A stretch of DNA of 64,000 bases from Acidimicrobiia bacterium (GTDB lineage Bacteria > Actinomycetota > Acidimicrobiia > UBA2766). Below, piece by piece: positions 8,830 to 17,401 of the stretch. How positions within the stretch are numbered: position 1 is the first letter of the stretch; every line of letters begins with the position of its first letter. Both the position numbers and the translations under genes were made by a program. Below the pieces are notes generated by a model. It was not told the DNA's origin. It did no database searches and saw only the letters and a program-made list of their open reading frames with translations. Where the stretch lies: the NCBI GenBank assembly GCA_020850945.1, contig JADZDR010000035.1, positions 88,434 through 152,433 on the forward strand, written 5' to 3'.

Positions 8830-10221
8830 ATGAAGAGACGGGCTGGGACCTTGATGTGCGCTGTCGTCGCCGTCTGCCTCCTCGTCGGAGGGCTCAGCCG
8901 CACTTCGCCTGCAGGTGCCGACGAGACGTATCCGCGAGACGACACGCTGCGTCTCAACGAAGTGCAGCACCTCGCCTCGCACAACAGCTACCGGCAGCGC
9001 AGTGTGTGGCCGATCCCACTCGTCGTACGGCTCCTCGAGTACGGGCACGCGCCTCTCCCGGTCCAACTCGGTTTCGAGGGAGTGCGGGCAGTCGAGCTCG
9101 ACGTCCATGCCCGGCCCGGCGGCACCTTCCGCGTCCTCCACATCCCTGTCGTGGACGAGCGGAGCACATGTGAGACGCTCGTGGCATGCCTCGCCGAGCT
9201 CGAGGCGTGGTCTGATGCCAACCCCATGCACGCTCCCATCTTCGTCCAGATCGAACCCAAGGACGACCTCTCGTCGGTGAAGGTCTCCGACCACTACGAC
9301 GCGCTCGACGCCACGATCCGCTCTGTTCTCCCGCCGGAGAAGCTGATCACACCCGACGACGTGCGGGGCAGCCACACGTCCCTGGTCGAGGCGATCGCGG
9401 CAGACGGGTGGCCGACCCTCGGTGAGACACGCGGGAAAATGCTCTTCTACCTCGACGTCGGAGCGGGACCGCTCACGGACAACTACCTCGACGGGCATCC
9501 CGACCTGGCCGGGCGCGTCGCCTTCCCGAACGGCTCGGTCGGTGAATCGTGGGCAGTGGTCTTCGTCGAGAACGACCCTGTTTCCGGGTTCGACGAGATC
9601 CAGGATCTCGTGTCTGCGGGCTACATCGTGCGGACCCGTGCTGACGACGACGTGAGGCCCGAGCCGGCGCAGACAGCCGCGGCACTGGCGAGCGGTGCCC
9701 AGATCGTGAGCACCGACTTCGAATCACCCGGGCACCTCGCCCGGGGCGACTGGTCGGTCTCGATCCCGGGGGGGACACCGTCGGGCTGCAATCCCGTCTC
9801 GGCCCCCGCCGACTGCACGCCGGCCGACGTCGAGTCGGGGATCTGGGCACGACGCCCGCAACGCCTGCGGGTCGACGTGCGCGGCCCGACCTCCTGGTCC
9901 CTCGACACCGAGCTCGCGCCCGAGACGTTCGTCGTCGGAATCCCGGGCGACGAGTTCCTGTATCAGGTCACGGGCAGCACAGTCGTTCCCGGCGCAACGG
10001 GGGGAGATGCCACGGTCTCGCTCGAGGCCTCGACCATCATCGGGCTGCCCCTCTACGTCGGGAGTCTGAAGATCCGCGATCCGGGTGCCGGTGTGCGGCT
10101 CGACGTCCCTCTTCTCTTCACGCCGCTCGCGCGGTCTGGCATCAACGGAGCCACGGGTTCCGCGCCCTGGTGCTCCGCCCGTGGGTGCGGTCGGGTCGCG
10201 TTCACCGTCGAGACCCTGTAA
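8830..10221 (+). CDS. Secreted Ca2+-dependent phosphoinositide-specific phospholipase C-like protein
   Basis: 463 residues from ATG 8830. The first 32 residues are a signal peptide (MKRRAG, Val/Leu core, PAGADE cleavage). The catalytic domain shows LNEVQHLASHNSYRQ near residue 45, with the usual catalytic His in ASHNSY, then VRAVELDVHARPGG and VLHIPVVDE, the order seen in the PI-PLC-C1 (Ca2+-dependent) family. FVQIEPKDD and STDFESPGHL follow. A C-terminal 100-residue Cys-containing region may be a separate beta domain. It is probably an exported phosphodiesterase acting on inositol phospholipids or a related polar lipid. An inositol-3-phosphate synthase lies 14 kb away, but I see no direct link between the two. 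Confidence 0.82.
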   Translation: MKRRAGTLMCAVVAVCLLVGGLSRTSPAGADETYPRDDTLRLNEVQHLASHNSYRQRSVWPIPLVVRLLEYGHAPLPVQLGFEGVRAVELDVHARPGGTFRVLHIPVVDERSTCETLVACLAELEAWSDANPMHAPIFVQIEPKDDLSSVKVSDHYDALDATIRSVLPPEKLITPDDVRGSHTSLVEAIAADGWPTLGETRGKMLFYLDVGAGPLTDNYLDGHPDLAGRVAFPNGSVGESWAVVFVENDPVSGFDEIQDLVSAGYIVRTRADDDVRPEPAQTAAALASGAQIVSTDFESPGHLARGDWSVSIPGGTPSGCNPVSAPADCTPADVESGIWARRPQRLRVDVRGPTSWSLDTELAPETFVVGIPGDEFLYQVTGSTVVPGATGGDATVSLEASTIIGLPLYVGSLKIRDPGAGVRLDVPLLFTPLARSGINGATGSAPWCSARGCGRVAFTVETL

Positions 10222-10281
10222 GCCTCGGCGACCGCGAGGTGTCCTACCAGTGGCACCGGACCCGATTCGAGGAGGAAACCC

Positions 10282-10479
10282 ATGCGGTCGACCAGCCAGC
10301 CCCCGCATCGCAGCCCGACGTGGACGTTCGCGGCGCTGCTCGCCGCAGGCGCCTGGTTCCGCACCGCCGCCACCATCTGCCCCGGTACCCGGACGGGAAT
10401 GACACTCCCGGCATCGGCGTTCCCCCTCTTGACCCCGCAAGCAGGTACCGGCCCCAACCGCTCGGGTGAGATGCGGTGA
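10282..10479 (+). CDS. Candidate small protein upstream of thioredoxin
   Basis: A 65-codon frame with a very good Shine-Dalgarno (GAGGAGGAA at 10269-10277, 6 nt before ATG). It encodes a Pro/Ser-rich start, one hydrophobic stretch (WTFAALLAAGAWF) and a basic C-terminus. Its TGA (10477-10479) overlaps an in-frame upstream GTG (10476) of the thioredoxin gene, so it could act as a coupled leader peptide. No homology recognised. Support is limited to the RBS and the overlap; the 278-bp gap could simply be a promoter region. Confidence 0.3.
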   Translation: MRSTSQPPHRSPTWTFAALLAAGAWFRTAATICPGTRTGMTLPASAFPLLTPQAGTGPNRSGEMR

Positions 10480-10499
10480 CCGGTCGAAACGGAGGCCTC

Positions 10500-10853
10500 G
10501 TGGCAACCATCACTCTGACGAAGGACACCTTCGAGGAGACCATCAAGACCAACGACACCGTCCTCGTGGACTTCTGGGCATCCTGGTGCGGCCCGTGCCG
10601 CATGTTCGCCCCCGTCTACGAGAGCGTCTCCGAGGACAACGACGACATCGTCTTCGCCAAGGTCGACACCGAGGCCGAGCCCGAGCTCGCCGCAGCCTTC
10701 AACATCATGTCCATCCCGACCCTCATGGTCGTGCGCGACGAAGTCGTCATCTTCCAGCAGGCCGGCGCTCTACCCCGACCCGCTCTCGAGGAGCTCGTCG
10801 AGAAGGTGCGCGAGGTCGACATGGACGACGTGCGCAGCAAGCTCGCAGGCTGA
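10500..10853 (+). CDS. trxA: Thioredoxin
   Basis: 117 residues from GTG 10500, preceded by GGAGG at 10491-10495. An earlier GTG at 10476 would add eight residues. It has the complete thioredoxin fold with FWASWCGPCRMFAPV, active site WCGPC, the KVDTEAEPELA strand, and the cis-proline loop IMSIPTLMV. The length is normal. It is a cytosolic disulfide reductase that normally takes electrons from thioredoxin reductase. No trxB is adjacent. It converges on the serine hydrolase gene, with only 13 bp between the two stops and no obvious hairpin. Confidence 0.95.
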   Translation: MATITLTKDTFEETIKTNDTVLVDFWASWCGPCRMFAPVYESVSEDNDDIVFAKVDTEAEPELAAAFNIMSIPTLMVVRDEVVIFQQAGALPRPALEELVEKVREVDMDDVRSKLAG

Positions 10854-10866
10854 AGTACGCCGGCGG

Positions 10867-12084
10867 TCAGTCCCGCGCCTGCGCCGCGCTCCACACCGTT
10901 GCACCGAGGCGCGCCCTGCGCATGTCGCCCACCGCGGTGCCGCCCAAGCGGTTGCACATGAAGGCGCACGACACCTCGTGGTCGGGATCGGCCCATGCCC
11001 CCGAACCGCCGAAGCCGAAATGGCCGAAGCCGCGGGGTGGGATGCCGTCGGCGGTGAAGGCCATGTGCCAGCCGAGGCGCCACTGCATCGGCATGACAAG
11101 CACGAGGTCGGGCCGTGTGTTCTGGATCTCCGTCGCCCGCGCGAGCGTCTCGGCTGACAGGAGGCCGACCCCGCCGAGCTTGCCGCCGCTCGCGAGGGCA
11201 CCGTACAGCGTGGCGAGCGACCGGGCCGTGAAACAGCCGTTCGCGGCGGGGACCTGGGCTTTGACCGTCTCGGGATGGCTGATCCACTCGTTCATGCCGG
11301 GCGGGTAGATCGCGTCGATGATCTTCTGGGGATCGATCTCGAGTCCCATCGCCTCGGTGAGCTGGGCGAGGGGACCACGCGGGGCAACGAGGCCGCTCAC
11401 GTCGTGGGTTTCCGACGCCTTCTGCAGGGCAGCGAGCTCCCTGCCCGGGAACAGGGTCGCGAGACGGCTCACCTCGCTGTCCGGCAGACCTATGTAGAGC
11501 CCGTCGAGGTCGAGAGGATCGCCGATCTCCGTGCGGACGAACTCGCCGATGGTCCGGCCCGAGACGCGCCGCACGAGCTCACCCACGAGCCAGCCGTACG
11601 TGAATCCGTGATACGCGTTGGCTGTGCCGGGCTCGACGGCGGGCTCGGCCTCCTCGAGTGCCTCGACCATGAGGTCCCAGTTGTTCAGCTCCAAGGCATG
11701 CTCGACGAGGCTGCGTACGGGATACAGGCCCGCCTCGTGGCACATCACCTGACGCACCGTGATCGCGTCCTTGCCGTTGCGGGCGAACTCGGGCCAGTGG
11801 TCGGCGACGGGGTCGTCGTAGTCGAGGAGAGCACGGTCCACACACATGTGGAGTGCAGTCGCCGTCACACCTTTGGTCGTGCTGAAACCCATGGCCAGCG
11901 TGTCGGCCTCCCAGGGTGTCCCGTCCGCGTCTCGCGTGCCCGTCCAGATGTCGACGACCTTCTCCCCGTGGTGCCAGGCTGCCACAGCCCCACCGCCGGC
12001 AGGCCCACCCGCTTCTTCCTCCACGACGATCTCGTCGAGTACGTCGGCGACGGCGCTGAAGTCCGGATGGATCTCTCCCTGCAC
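10867..12084 (-). CDS. Serine hydrolase, beta-lactamase/EstB family
   Basis: 405 residues from GTG 12084, preceded by a GGGGGG tract 6 nt upstream. It is a class C beta-lactamase-like esterase: S-x-x-K motif STTK at 68-71 (nucleophile Ser68), a Tyr-containing segment YHGFTYGWLVGELVRRVSG, and FGHFGFGGSGAW near the C-terminus in place of the KTG box. No signal peptide, so probably cytosolic. Family members act as carboxylesterases or transesterases rather than as resistance enzymes. It is the last gene of a minus-strand run behind the CbiX-like protein, with a 128-bp gap. Confidence 0.9.
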   Translation of the reverse strand: MQGEIHPDFSAVADVLDEIVVEEEAGGPAGGGAVAAWHHGEKVVDIWTGTRDADGTPWEADTLAMGFSTTKGVTATALHMCVDRALLDYDDPVADHWPEFARNGKDAITVRQVMCHEAGLYPVRSLVEHALELNNWDLMVEALEEAEPAVEPGTANAYHGFTYGWLVGELVRRVSGRTIGEFVRTEIGDPLDLDGLYIGLPDSEVSRLATLFPGRELAALQKASETHDVSGLVAPRGPLAQLTEAMGLEIDPQKIIDAIYPPGMNEWISHPETVKAQVPAANGCFTARSLATLYGALASGGKLGGVGLLSAETLARATEIQNTRPDLVLVMPMQWRLGWHMAFTADGIPPRGFGHFGFGGSGAWADPDHEVSCAFMCNRLGGTAVGDMRRARLGATVWSAAQARD

Positions 12085-12212
12085 TGCGGTCCCCCCGATT
12101 CGGGTGCGCGAGCTTCCTCGATGCGACGGACCGTACCCGCGAGGCCGCGGCCGTCCGAAATGTGGATGCGGCCTCGTAGTTCCACGCGTGCTGGTACGGC
12201 CGGCCTCCGCCC

Positions 12213-12689
12213 TCAGGCGTCCGTGGCCGTGACGCGGCACCCTCGCATCCCGAGGAGAAGGCAGGACGGGCAGACGGATCCACTGCCTGCGGCCTGGGCG
12301 AGGCAGGCCTCGACCGATGCGCCCACCGCGACTGCGATCGTGGGATCGAGGCCGATCGGTGCCGTCACGAGGAAGGGCACGCCGGTGCCGGTGAGAGCGC
12401 TGCGCACGGCAGCCGGAATGTCCGTCTGCCAGTGGCGTCCCGGCAGGAGGAAGAACGGGCTGACGACGACGGCGCTCACGTCTGTGTCCACGCATGCGTG
12501 CACGGCCGTGGGGATCGTCGGTTCGGCGAGTTCCATGTGGGCCGGCTCCACATGCCGCCATGTCCCGTCGTCGAACCTGGATCGCGTCAGGTCCTCGAAC
12601 GCATGATTCGCGGCGGTCTCCGCCGAGCCGTGATCGACGACGACGAGTCCTGCCGTGGCCTTGTCGATACGGGACCACCCAGCGGTCAT
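12213..12689 (-). CDS. CbiX/SirB-like sirohydrochlorin chelatase family protein
   Basis: 158 residues. VVVDHGS at 16-22 supplies the first metal/porphyrin His (His20). HVEPAHMELAEPTIP follows, then VVSPFFLLPGRHWQTDIP with the second His. This is the single-domain CbiX layout. The last 25 residues carry a CPSC pair plus a further Cys, unlike the simplest CbiX proteins. Enzymes of this family insert Co2+ or Fe2+ into sirohydrochlorin for cobalamin or siroheme, but no other tetrapyrrole gene is near, so the substrate is open. It overlaps the upstream membrane protein gene by 4 bp. Confidence 0.82.
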   Translation of the reverse strand: MTAGWSRIDKATAGLVVVDHGSAETAANHAFEDLTRSRFDDGTWRHVEPAHMELAEPTIPTAVHACVDTDVSAVVVSPFFLLPGRHWQTDIPAAVRSALTGTGVPFLVTAPIGLDPTIAVAVGASVEACLAQAAGSGSVCPSCLLLGMRGCRVTATDA

Positions 12690-14230
12690 GTCGTGTCGAG
12701 CAGGCGAGTCTTCTGGTCGGCGAACTCGTCGTCGGTGAGGACACCCTTGGCATGCATCTCCGAGAGGCGTTCGATAGCAGCCATGCGGTCGTCGAATCCG
12801 GGCGGAGTGCGAGGCTCCGGTACCGCGCCCCGCGGGCCTGCGGGCCGGAGGTGTTGTGTGAGCTCGAAGCGTTCGACGGCGTACAGGGCGCCGCCGTAGG
12901 CGGCAAAGAGGAGGAGGAGGACGAGGAACACGGTCGCGTTCTTCTCCGGCCAGAAGAGGAACATGAGGACGAACACGCCGCCGCCTGCCAGGAGGAGGAT
13001 CGGCATGCGTTCCTGGATCCAGAGGCCGACGTCCACCGGCTCCCGCTCGGGTGCGGGTTCCGGTTCCGTGTCGTCTGTCCCGGCTGGTTCGCGGCGGTCC
13101 GTCCCGGCGGACTCGGCGCCCGCGGGTGCCGGCTCGTCCTCTGTGCCCTCGCCGTCTGTCGCCTTGCCGGCCCGGTGGCGCTCGGCGATCTCACGACCCT
13201 TCGCGAAGAGGCGATCCCAGCCCTCGCGGATTCCCGTGGCGGCAGACCGGAAGCCGCGGGCGATCGCCGCCCGGTTCTCCTCGCCGGCGAGGATGAAGGA
13301 GACGAGGGCGACGACCGCGAAGATGACAGCCGTCCAGATCAGGGCGACACGCAGCGTCGTGGCGACGAGGATGTCCCAGGCAGCCTGGGCGGCATCGCGC
13401 CACACGGCTGTCGGGATCCCGCTCACGACGAGACCCTCCGTTGCCCACAAGACCCACAGGAGGAGGGTCGCGAGCGCCGTCACGCCGATTCCGTATGTGC
13501 CGAGGAGGCGCCACCGCGAGGGCGACACGATCAGGCCACACGCGAGGAACACGGCGGAGAAGAGAGGCACGACCCATGCCGCCATGCGCACCCATTCGAC
13601 GGCCTGCCATGCGATCGGCACCTGCTCCCGCGTGAAGAGGACGTATGTCGTGTACTTCTCCGGGATGGGGAGATCCTCGATGCGGGAGGAGAGACCCGAC
13701 GTCACGAGCCCCTCTTTCTGGAGGAGGGTGAGGAGCTCGTGCAGACCGAGCGTGACCTCGTCGCTGTCGGGGTCCGTGAGCTGGCCGTGCGTGCTCTCGA
13801 GCGCCGTCTGCCAGACGGGCGCGAGGGTTTCGGAGTAGTTCCAGTTGTTGAGGAGCGAGAGCACGCCGTTCTGGGCACCGGCTGCCGCGGCCGCAGCCGC
13901 GCCTGCGGGCAGCTTCACGTCTCCGTCGGTGATGGCGTCGAGGATTCCCTGACCGGCATCCTCGATCCAGGTCTGGACGACCGGCGTGCAGTCCTCGTCC
14001 GCCTGCTTCGTGGTCGTCTTGCCGTCCTCCTCGCAGACGGAGAACACGGCGGTCACGAACGCCGTGTTGATGGCGCGGCGAATCGCCTTGTCGGTCGTGA
14101 GCTCCTCCGCCTTGGACATGAGCGTGCTCGTGTCGATCGTGAGGTCGTAGACGATCCAGACGACCGGCGTGAGCGCGGTGCCGATCATCGCGAACGCGAT
14201 GAGGAACCCAGCGAGGATCCGTCGAGCCAT
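12686..14230 (-). CDS. Integral membrane protein with C-terminal SHOCT domain
   Basis: 514 residues from ATG 14230. A hydrophobic segment at 5-28 is followed by an approximately 180-residue extracytoplasmic region containing two Cys (VCEED, DCTP). Membrane segments follow (AAWVVPLFSAVFLACGLIV, GIGVTALATLLLWVLWA, VALIWTAVIFAVVALVSFIL). After a charged Glu/Pro linker there are two more (PILLLAGGGVFVLMFLFW, ATVFLVLLLLFAAYGGALY). The last 30 residues, IERLSEMHAKGVLTDDEF, are a SHOCT short C-terminal domain, commonly an oligomerisation or regulatory tag. Function unknown. It is coupled to the CbiX-like gene by an ATGA overlap. Confidence 0.8.
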   Translation of the reverse strand: MARRILAGFLIAFAMIGTALTPVVWIVYDLTIDTSTLMSKAEELTTDKAIRRAINTAFVTAVFSVCEEDGKTTTKQADEDCTPVVQTWIEDAGQGILDAITDGDVKLPAGAAAAAAAGAQNGVLSLLNNWNYSETLAPVWQTALESTHGQLTDPDSDEVTLGLHELLTLLQKEGLVTSGLSSRIEDLPIPEKYTTYVLFTREQVPIAWQAVEWVRMAAWVVPLFSAVFLACGLIVSPSRWRLLGTYGIGVTALATLLLWVLWATEGLVVSGIPTAVWRDAAQAAWDILVATTLRVALIWTAVIFAVVALVSFILAGEENRAAIARGFRSAATGIREGWDRLFAKGREIAERHRAGKATDGEGTEDEPAPAGAESAGTDRREPAGTDDTEPEPAPEREPVDVGLWIQERMPILLLAGGGVFVLMFLFWPEKNATVFLVLLLLFAAYGGALYAVERFELTQHLRPAGPRGAVPEPRTPPGFDDRMAAIERLSEMHAKGVLTDDEFADQKTRLLDTT

Positions 14231-14301
14231 CTTGAACCTCGAATCGGGAGAACGATCGGACCCGGATGCTAATGGAGAAGCCGGCCGGGGGACGTCCTCC
14301 T

Positions 14302-15246
14302 TCAGGATGCCGGGCCGGGCAGGACGCAGAGCATCTCGTAGAGGAGATTGGCGGCGAGGAGGGCGGTGTTGCCCGACGTGTCGTACGCCGGCGCGACCTC
14401 GACGACGTCACCCCCGACGATGTCGAGCCCCTGACAGCCCCGGATCACCTCGAAGCCCTGCGCTGCTGTGAGGCCGGCGAACTCGGGAGTACCCGTCCCG
14501 GGCGCGACCGACGGATCGAGGCCGTCGATGTCGAACGAGACGTAGACCGGCCCCCGACCCATCTGCTCGCGCACCTCGTGCATGAGCGGACTGAGTGACC
14601 GGTTCCAGCACGCATCGGCCGGCACGACACGGAAGCCCTGCGCGCGGGGCCAGTCGAAGTCACCCGCCGAATAGCCGGTGCCCCGCAGGCCGATCTGCAC
14701 GACACGTGCGGTGTCGAGCAACCCCTCTTCGACAGCACGCCGGAACGGTGTGCCGTGAGCGATCTCCTCCCCGAACATGTCGTCGTTGGCGTCGGCGTGG
14801 GCGTCCACGTGCACGAGACCGACCGGTCCGTGGCGGCGCCGCATCGCCCGCAGGATGGGAAGGGCGATGGTGTGGTCGCCTCCCAGGGTCAACGCCCGGC
14901 AACCTGCCTCGAGCACCGCGTCGTAGGCGGCCTCCGTTATCCCGATGCTCGCCGCGAGGTTGTAGGTGTTGATCGCGACGTCCCCCACGTCTGCGACCGT
15001 AAGTGCCTCGAAGGGGGCTGCGCCCGTCGCCATGTTGTACGGGCGGAGGAGGCACGATTCGGCCCGGATCGCGCGGGGCCCGAACCGGGCGCCGGGACGG
15101 TTCGAGGTGCCGACGTCGAGGGGTACTCCGATGAAGCAGGCGTCGAGACCGCGTGCGGTCGACGCGGAGGGGAGCCTCATCATCGTCGCCGGCCCCGCGA
15201 AGCGGGGCATCTCGTTGCCGCTCAGCGGCTGCGGGTGCTCGGGCAT
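14302..15246 (-). CDS. speB: Agmatinase/arginase family ureohydrolase
   Basis: 314 residues from ATG 15246. All manganese-binding signatures are present in order: LGGDHTIALP, VHVDAHADAND and SFDIDGLDPSVAPG. RFGPRAIR near residue 65 is typical of the agmatinase/guanidinobutyrase branch. It hydrolyses a guanidino group to urea plus an amine; agmatine or guanidinobutyrate is more likely than arginine, but motifs alone do not decide. Position: divergent from the MaoC gene (57 bp between starts) and 71 bp upstream of the SHOCT protein gene. The symbol is provisional. Confidence 0.85.
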   Translation of the reverse strand: MPEHPQPLSGNEMPRFAGPATMMRLPSASTARGLDACFIGVPLDVGTSNRPGARFGPRAIRAESCLLRPYNMATGAAPFEALTVADVGDVAINTYNLAASIGITEAAYDAVLEAGCRALTLGGDHTIALPILRAMRRRHGPVGLVHVDAHADANDDMFGEEIAHGTPFRRAVEEGLLDTARVVQIGLRGTGYSAGDFDWPRAQGFRVVPADACWNRSLSPLMHEVREQMGRGPVYVSFDIDGLDPSVAPGTGTPEFAGLTAAQGFEVIRGCQGLDIVGGDVVEVAPAYDTSGNTALLAANLLYEMLCVLPGPAS

Positions 15247-15303
15247 GGTCAGATTCTCGCACCGATGCGATCCCCGCGGAACCGCTCTGCTATCCCAGGG
15301 GGC

Positions 15304-15759
15304 ATGTCCCGCGTATTCGAATCCCCCCACGAGCTCGGCGACGCGATCGGTGTCGCGTTGGGACCCACCGACTGGATCGAGATCACACAGGAACGCATCG
15401 ACACGTTCGCCGACGCCACCGGCGATCATCAGTGGATCCACTGCGACCCGGAACGTGCCAAGGACGGTCCCTTCGGCGCGACGATCGCGCACGGGTACCT
15501 CACGCTCTCCCTCACGAGCCTCTTCCTGCCGGACCTCGTCACGGTCCGGGGCATCTCGATGGGCATCAACTACGGAACCGACAAGGTGCGCTTCCCGGCC
15601 CCGGTGCCGGTCGGGAGTCGTGTGCGAGGTCGGGGTGAGATCACCGGGGTCGCCGAGATCAACGGTGGTGTGCAGGCGACGATCCGCATCACCGTCGAGA
15701 TAGAGGACTCCCCCAAGCCGGCCTGCGTCGCGGATGCCGTCGCCCGCTACCTGACCTGA
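15304..15759 (+). CDS. MaoC-like (R)-specific enoyl-CoA hydratase
   Basis: 151 residues from ATG 15304. Single hot-dog domain. FADATGDHQWIHCDPERA contains the catalytic Asp and His of the (R)-hydratase motif, followed by FGATIAHGYLTLSL and a VRFPAPVPVGSRVRGRGEI strand. It hydrates trans-2-enoyl-CoA to (R)-3-hydroxyacyl-CoA. A WS/DGAT gene lies 164 bp downstream on the same strand, so a lipid-metabolism context is reasonable, but no beta-oxidation genes accompany it. Confidence 0.92.
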   Translation: MSRVFESPHELGDAIGVALGPTDWIEITQERIDTFADATGDHQWIHCDPERAKDGPFGATIAHGYLTLSLTSLFLPDLVTVRGISMGINYGTDKVRFPAPVPVGSRVRGRGEITGVAEINGGVQATIRITVEIEDSPKPACVADAVARYLT

Positions 15760-15923
15760 GACGCCCTGCTCGAGGGCATCCAACGCGTGAAGAGCCCGAT
15801 CGGGACGAACGACCGGAATGGTCGGGGCCCCTTGACGAGCGGGGTAGGCTGCTGACGCCAAGACACCGCAACGGCAGCAAGACGACGCGGCGCACCGGTG
15901 CAACCCGACTGGACGGAAGTCCC

Positions 15924-17327
15924 ATGCCACGTGTGAGCGGACCGGATGCAGCATTCCTCTACGGGGAGACGCCGAGCTGGCACATGCACGTGTCGGCCCT
16001 GCTGGTCGTCGATCCCAAGGACGCCCCGGGGGGATTCGACACCGAGCTCTTCAAGCGCATCATCGAGCGTCGTCTCCACCGGGCGCCACAGTTCAGGTGG
16101 AAGCTCCAGCATGTCCCCCTCGGTCTCGAACGCCCGTCCCTCGTCGATGACGCCGCGTTCGACATCGACCATCACGTGCATCGCATCGGCTGTCCGAGTC
16201 CCGGCGGCCCGGCCGAGCTCGGTGAGCTTGTCGGCACGCTCTCCAGCCTCAAGATCGACCGCACGCGGCCCCTGTGGGAGATCTGGGTGATCGAAGGACT
16301 CCAGGGCGGTGAGGTCGCGATCCTCGCCAAGATCCATCACTCGATCATCGACGGCGTCGCGGCGGCCGAGGTCGCCATGCTCCTCTTCGACCCGACGCCC
16401 GATCCCGTCCTCGACGAGGCCGTGACCTCCGGCGAGGCCGACACGGAGGTGTCCGTGCGGGATCTCGTCGGAGACGCCGTGCGTGCAGTCGTGAGCACTC
16501 CTGCCCGCCTCACGCGCCTGGCCCGCTCGCTGGCGAGACAGGGCAGCGCGCTCCTCGGCTATCTGGGGCGGCCCGATCCACCCTCGCTGCCCTTCTCGGC
16601 GCCGATGTCGCTCACGAACGGCCGGCTCACCCCGGAGCGCCGCTTCGACGCGACGGACATCTCGCTCGCGGATGCCAAGGCGGTCAAGGACGCATACGGG
16701 GTCACCCTGAACGACGTGATCCTCGCCGTATGTGCGGGCGCGCTGCGCCACTGGCTCATCTCACACGGCGCCCTCCCCGGCGACCCGCTCGTCGCCCAGG
16801 TGCCCGTGTCGACGCGGACCACGCATGACAGGCAAGGGGACGGGACGCGGGTGTCGAACATGAGCGTGCCTCTCGCGACCGAGATCGACGACCCGGCCGA
16901 GCGCCTCTATGCGATCCATGCGGGCGCGAGGTACGCGAAGGAGGTCCGGTCCGCGCTGAGCGAGACGAAGACCGTGCACATCACGGAGGCCGTCTCGCCC
17001 GCCCTCGTCAACCTCGCCGCCCGCGCTTACCGGGCAGGGCAGATCGAGAACCGGGGCGCGCCCTTCAACCTCATCGTCTCGAACATCCCCGGCCCTCCGA
17101 CACCCCTCTTCGTGGCCGGGGCCGAGCTCCTGTCGGTGTTCCCGATGGGCCCTCTCCTCATGGGTGGTGGCCTCAACATCACCGTGATGAGCTACTGCGA
17201 CTCCATCGATTTCGGCCTCCTCAGCTGTCCCGACGTCGTGCCCGACGCGTGGACGATCTCGGATGCGATCCCGTTCGCGCTCAAGGAGCTCGCCGACGCC
17301 GCCCCCCTCCACGCCGCGTCCCGCTGA
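15924..17327 (+). CDS. Wax ester synthase/diacylglycerol acyltransferase (WS/DGAT)
   Basis: 467 residues, normal family length. The HHxxxDG active site is KIHHSIIDG with His138, His139, Asp143 and Gly144. The N-terminal PDAAFLYGETPSWHMHV and the C-terminal region FNLIVSNIPGPPTPLFVAGA are both hallmark WS/DGAT blocks. It transfers fatty acyl groups from acyl-CoA to diacylglycerol or fatty alcohols, making triacylglycerol or wax esters stored in lipid bodies, as known from mycobacteria and Acinetobacter. The 164-bp leader holds no clear hairpin. The motif set is complete, so it is probably active. Confidence 0.95.
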   Translation: MPRVSGPDAAFLYGETPSWHMHVSALLVVDPKDAPGGFDTELFKRIIERRLHRAPQFRWKLQHVPLGLERPSLVDDAAFDIDHHVHRIGCPSPGGPAELGELVGTLSSLKIDRTRPLWEIWVIEGLQGGEVAILAKIHHSIIDGVAAAEVAMLLFDPTPDPVLDEAVTSGEADTEVSVRDLVGDAVRAVVSTPARLTRLARSLARQGSALLGYLGRPDPPSLPFSAPMSLTNGRLTPERRFDATDISLADAKAVKDAYGVTLNDVILAVCAGALRHWLISHGALPGDPLVAQVPVSTRTTHDRQGDGTRVSNMSVPLATEIDDPAERLYAIHAGARYAKEVRSALSETKTVHITEAVSPALVNLAARAYRAGQIENRGAPFNLIVSNIPGPPTPLFVAGAELLSVFPMGPLLMGGGLNITVMSYCDSIDFGLLSCPDVVPDAWTISDAIPFALKELADAAPLHAASR

Positions 17328-17401
17328 CACGAGCCGGCCGGATCCGCCGAGTACCCTCCTCGACGTCGACACCACCACGTCCGACCTGAGAGGTGAGACC
17401 T

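Noticed and set aside
10867..12084. Antibiotic resistance beta-lactamase
   Set aside because: The S-x-x-K hydrolase lacks a signal peptide and a KTG box and fits the EstB esterase branch.
12494..14272. 592-residue plus-strand open frame
   Set aside because: Antisense shadow of the SHOCT membrane protein; composition is highly charged with no domain.
15832..15851. TTGACG...TAGGCT as promoter of the WS/DGAT gene
   Set aside because: The spacing between the hexamers is far too short for a -35/-10 pair.
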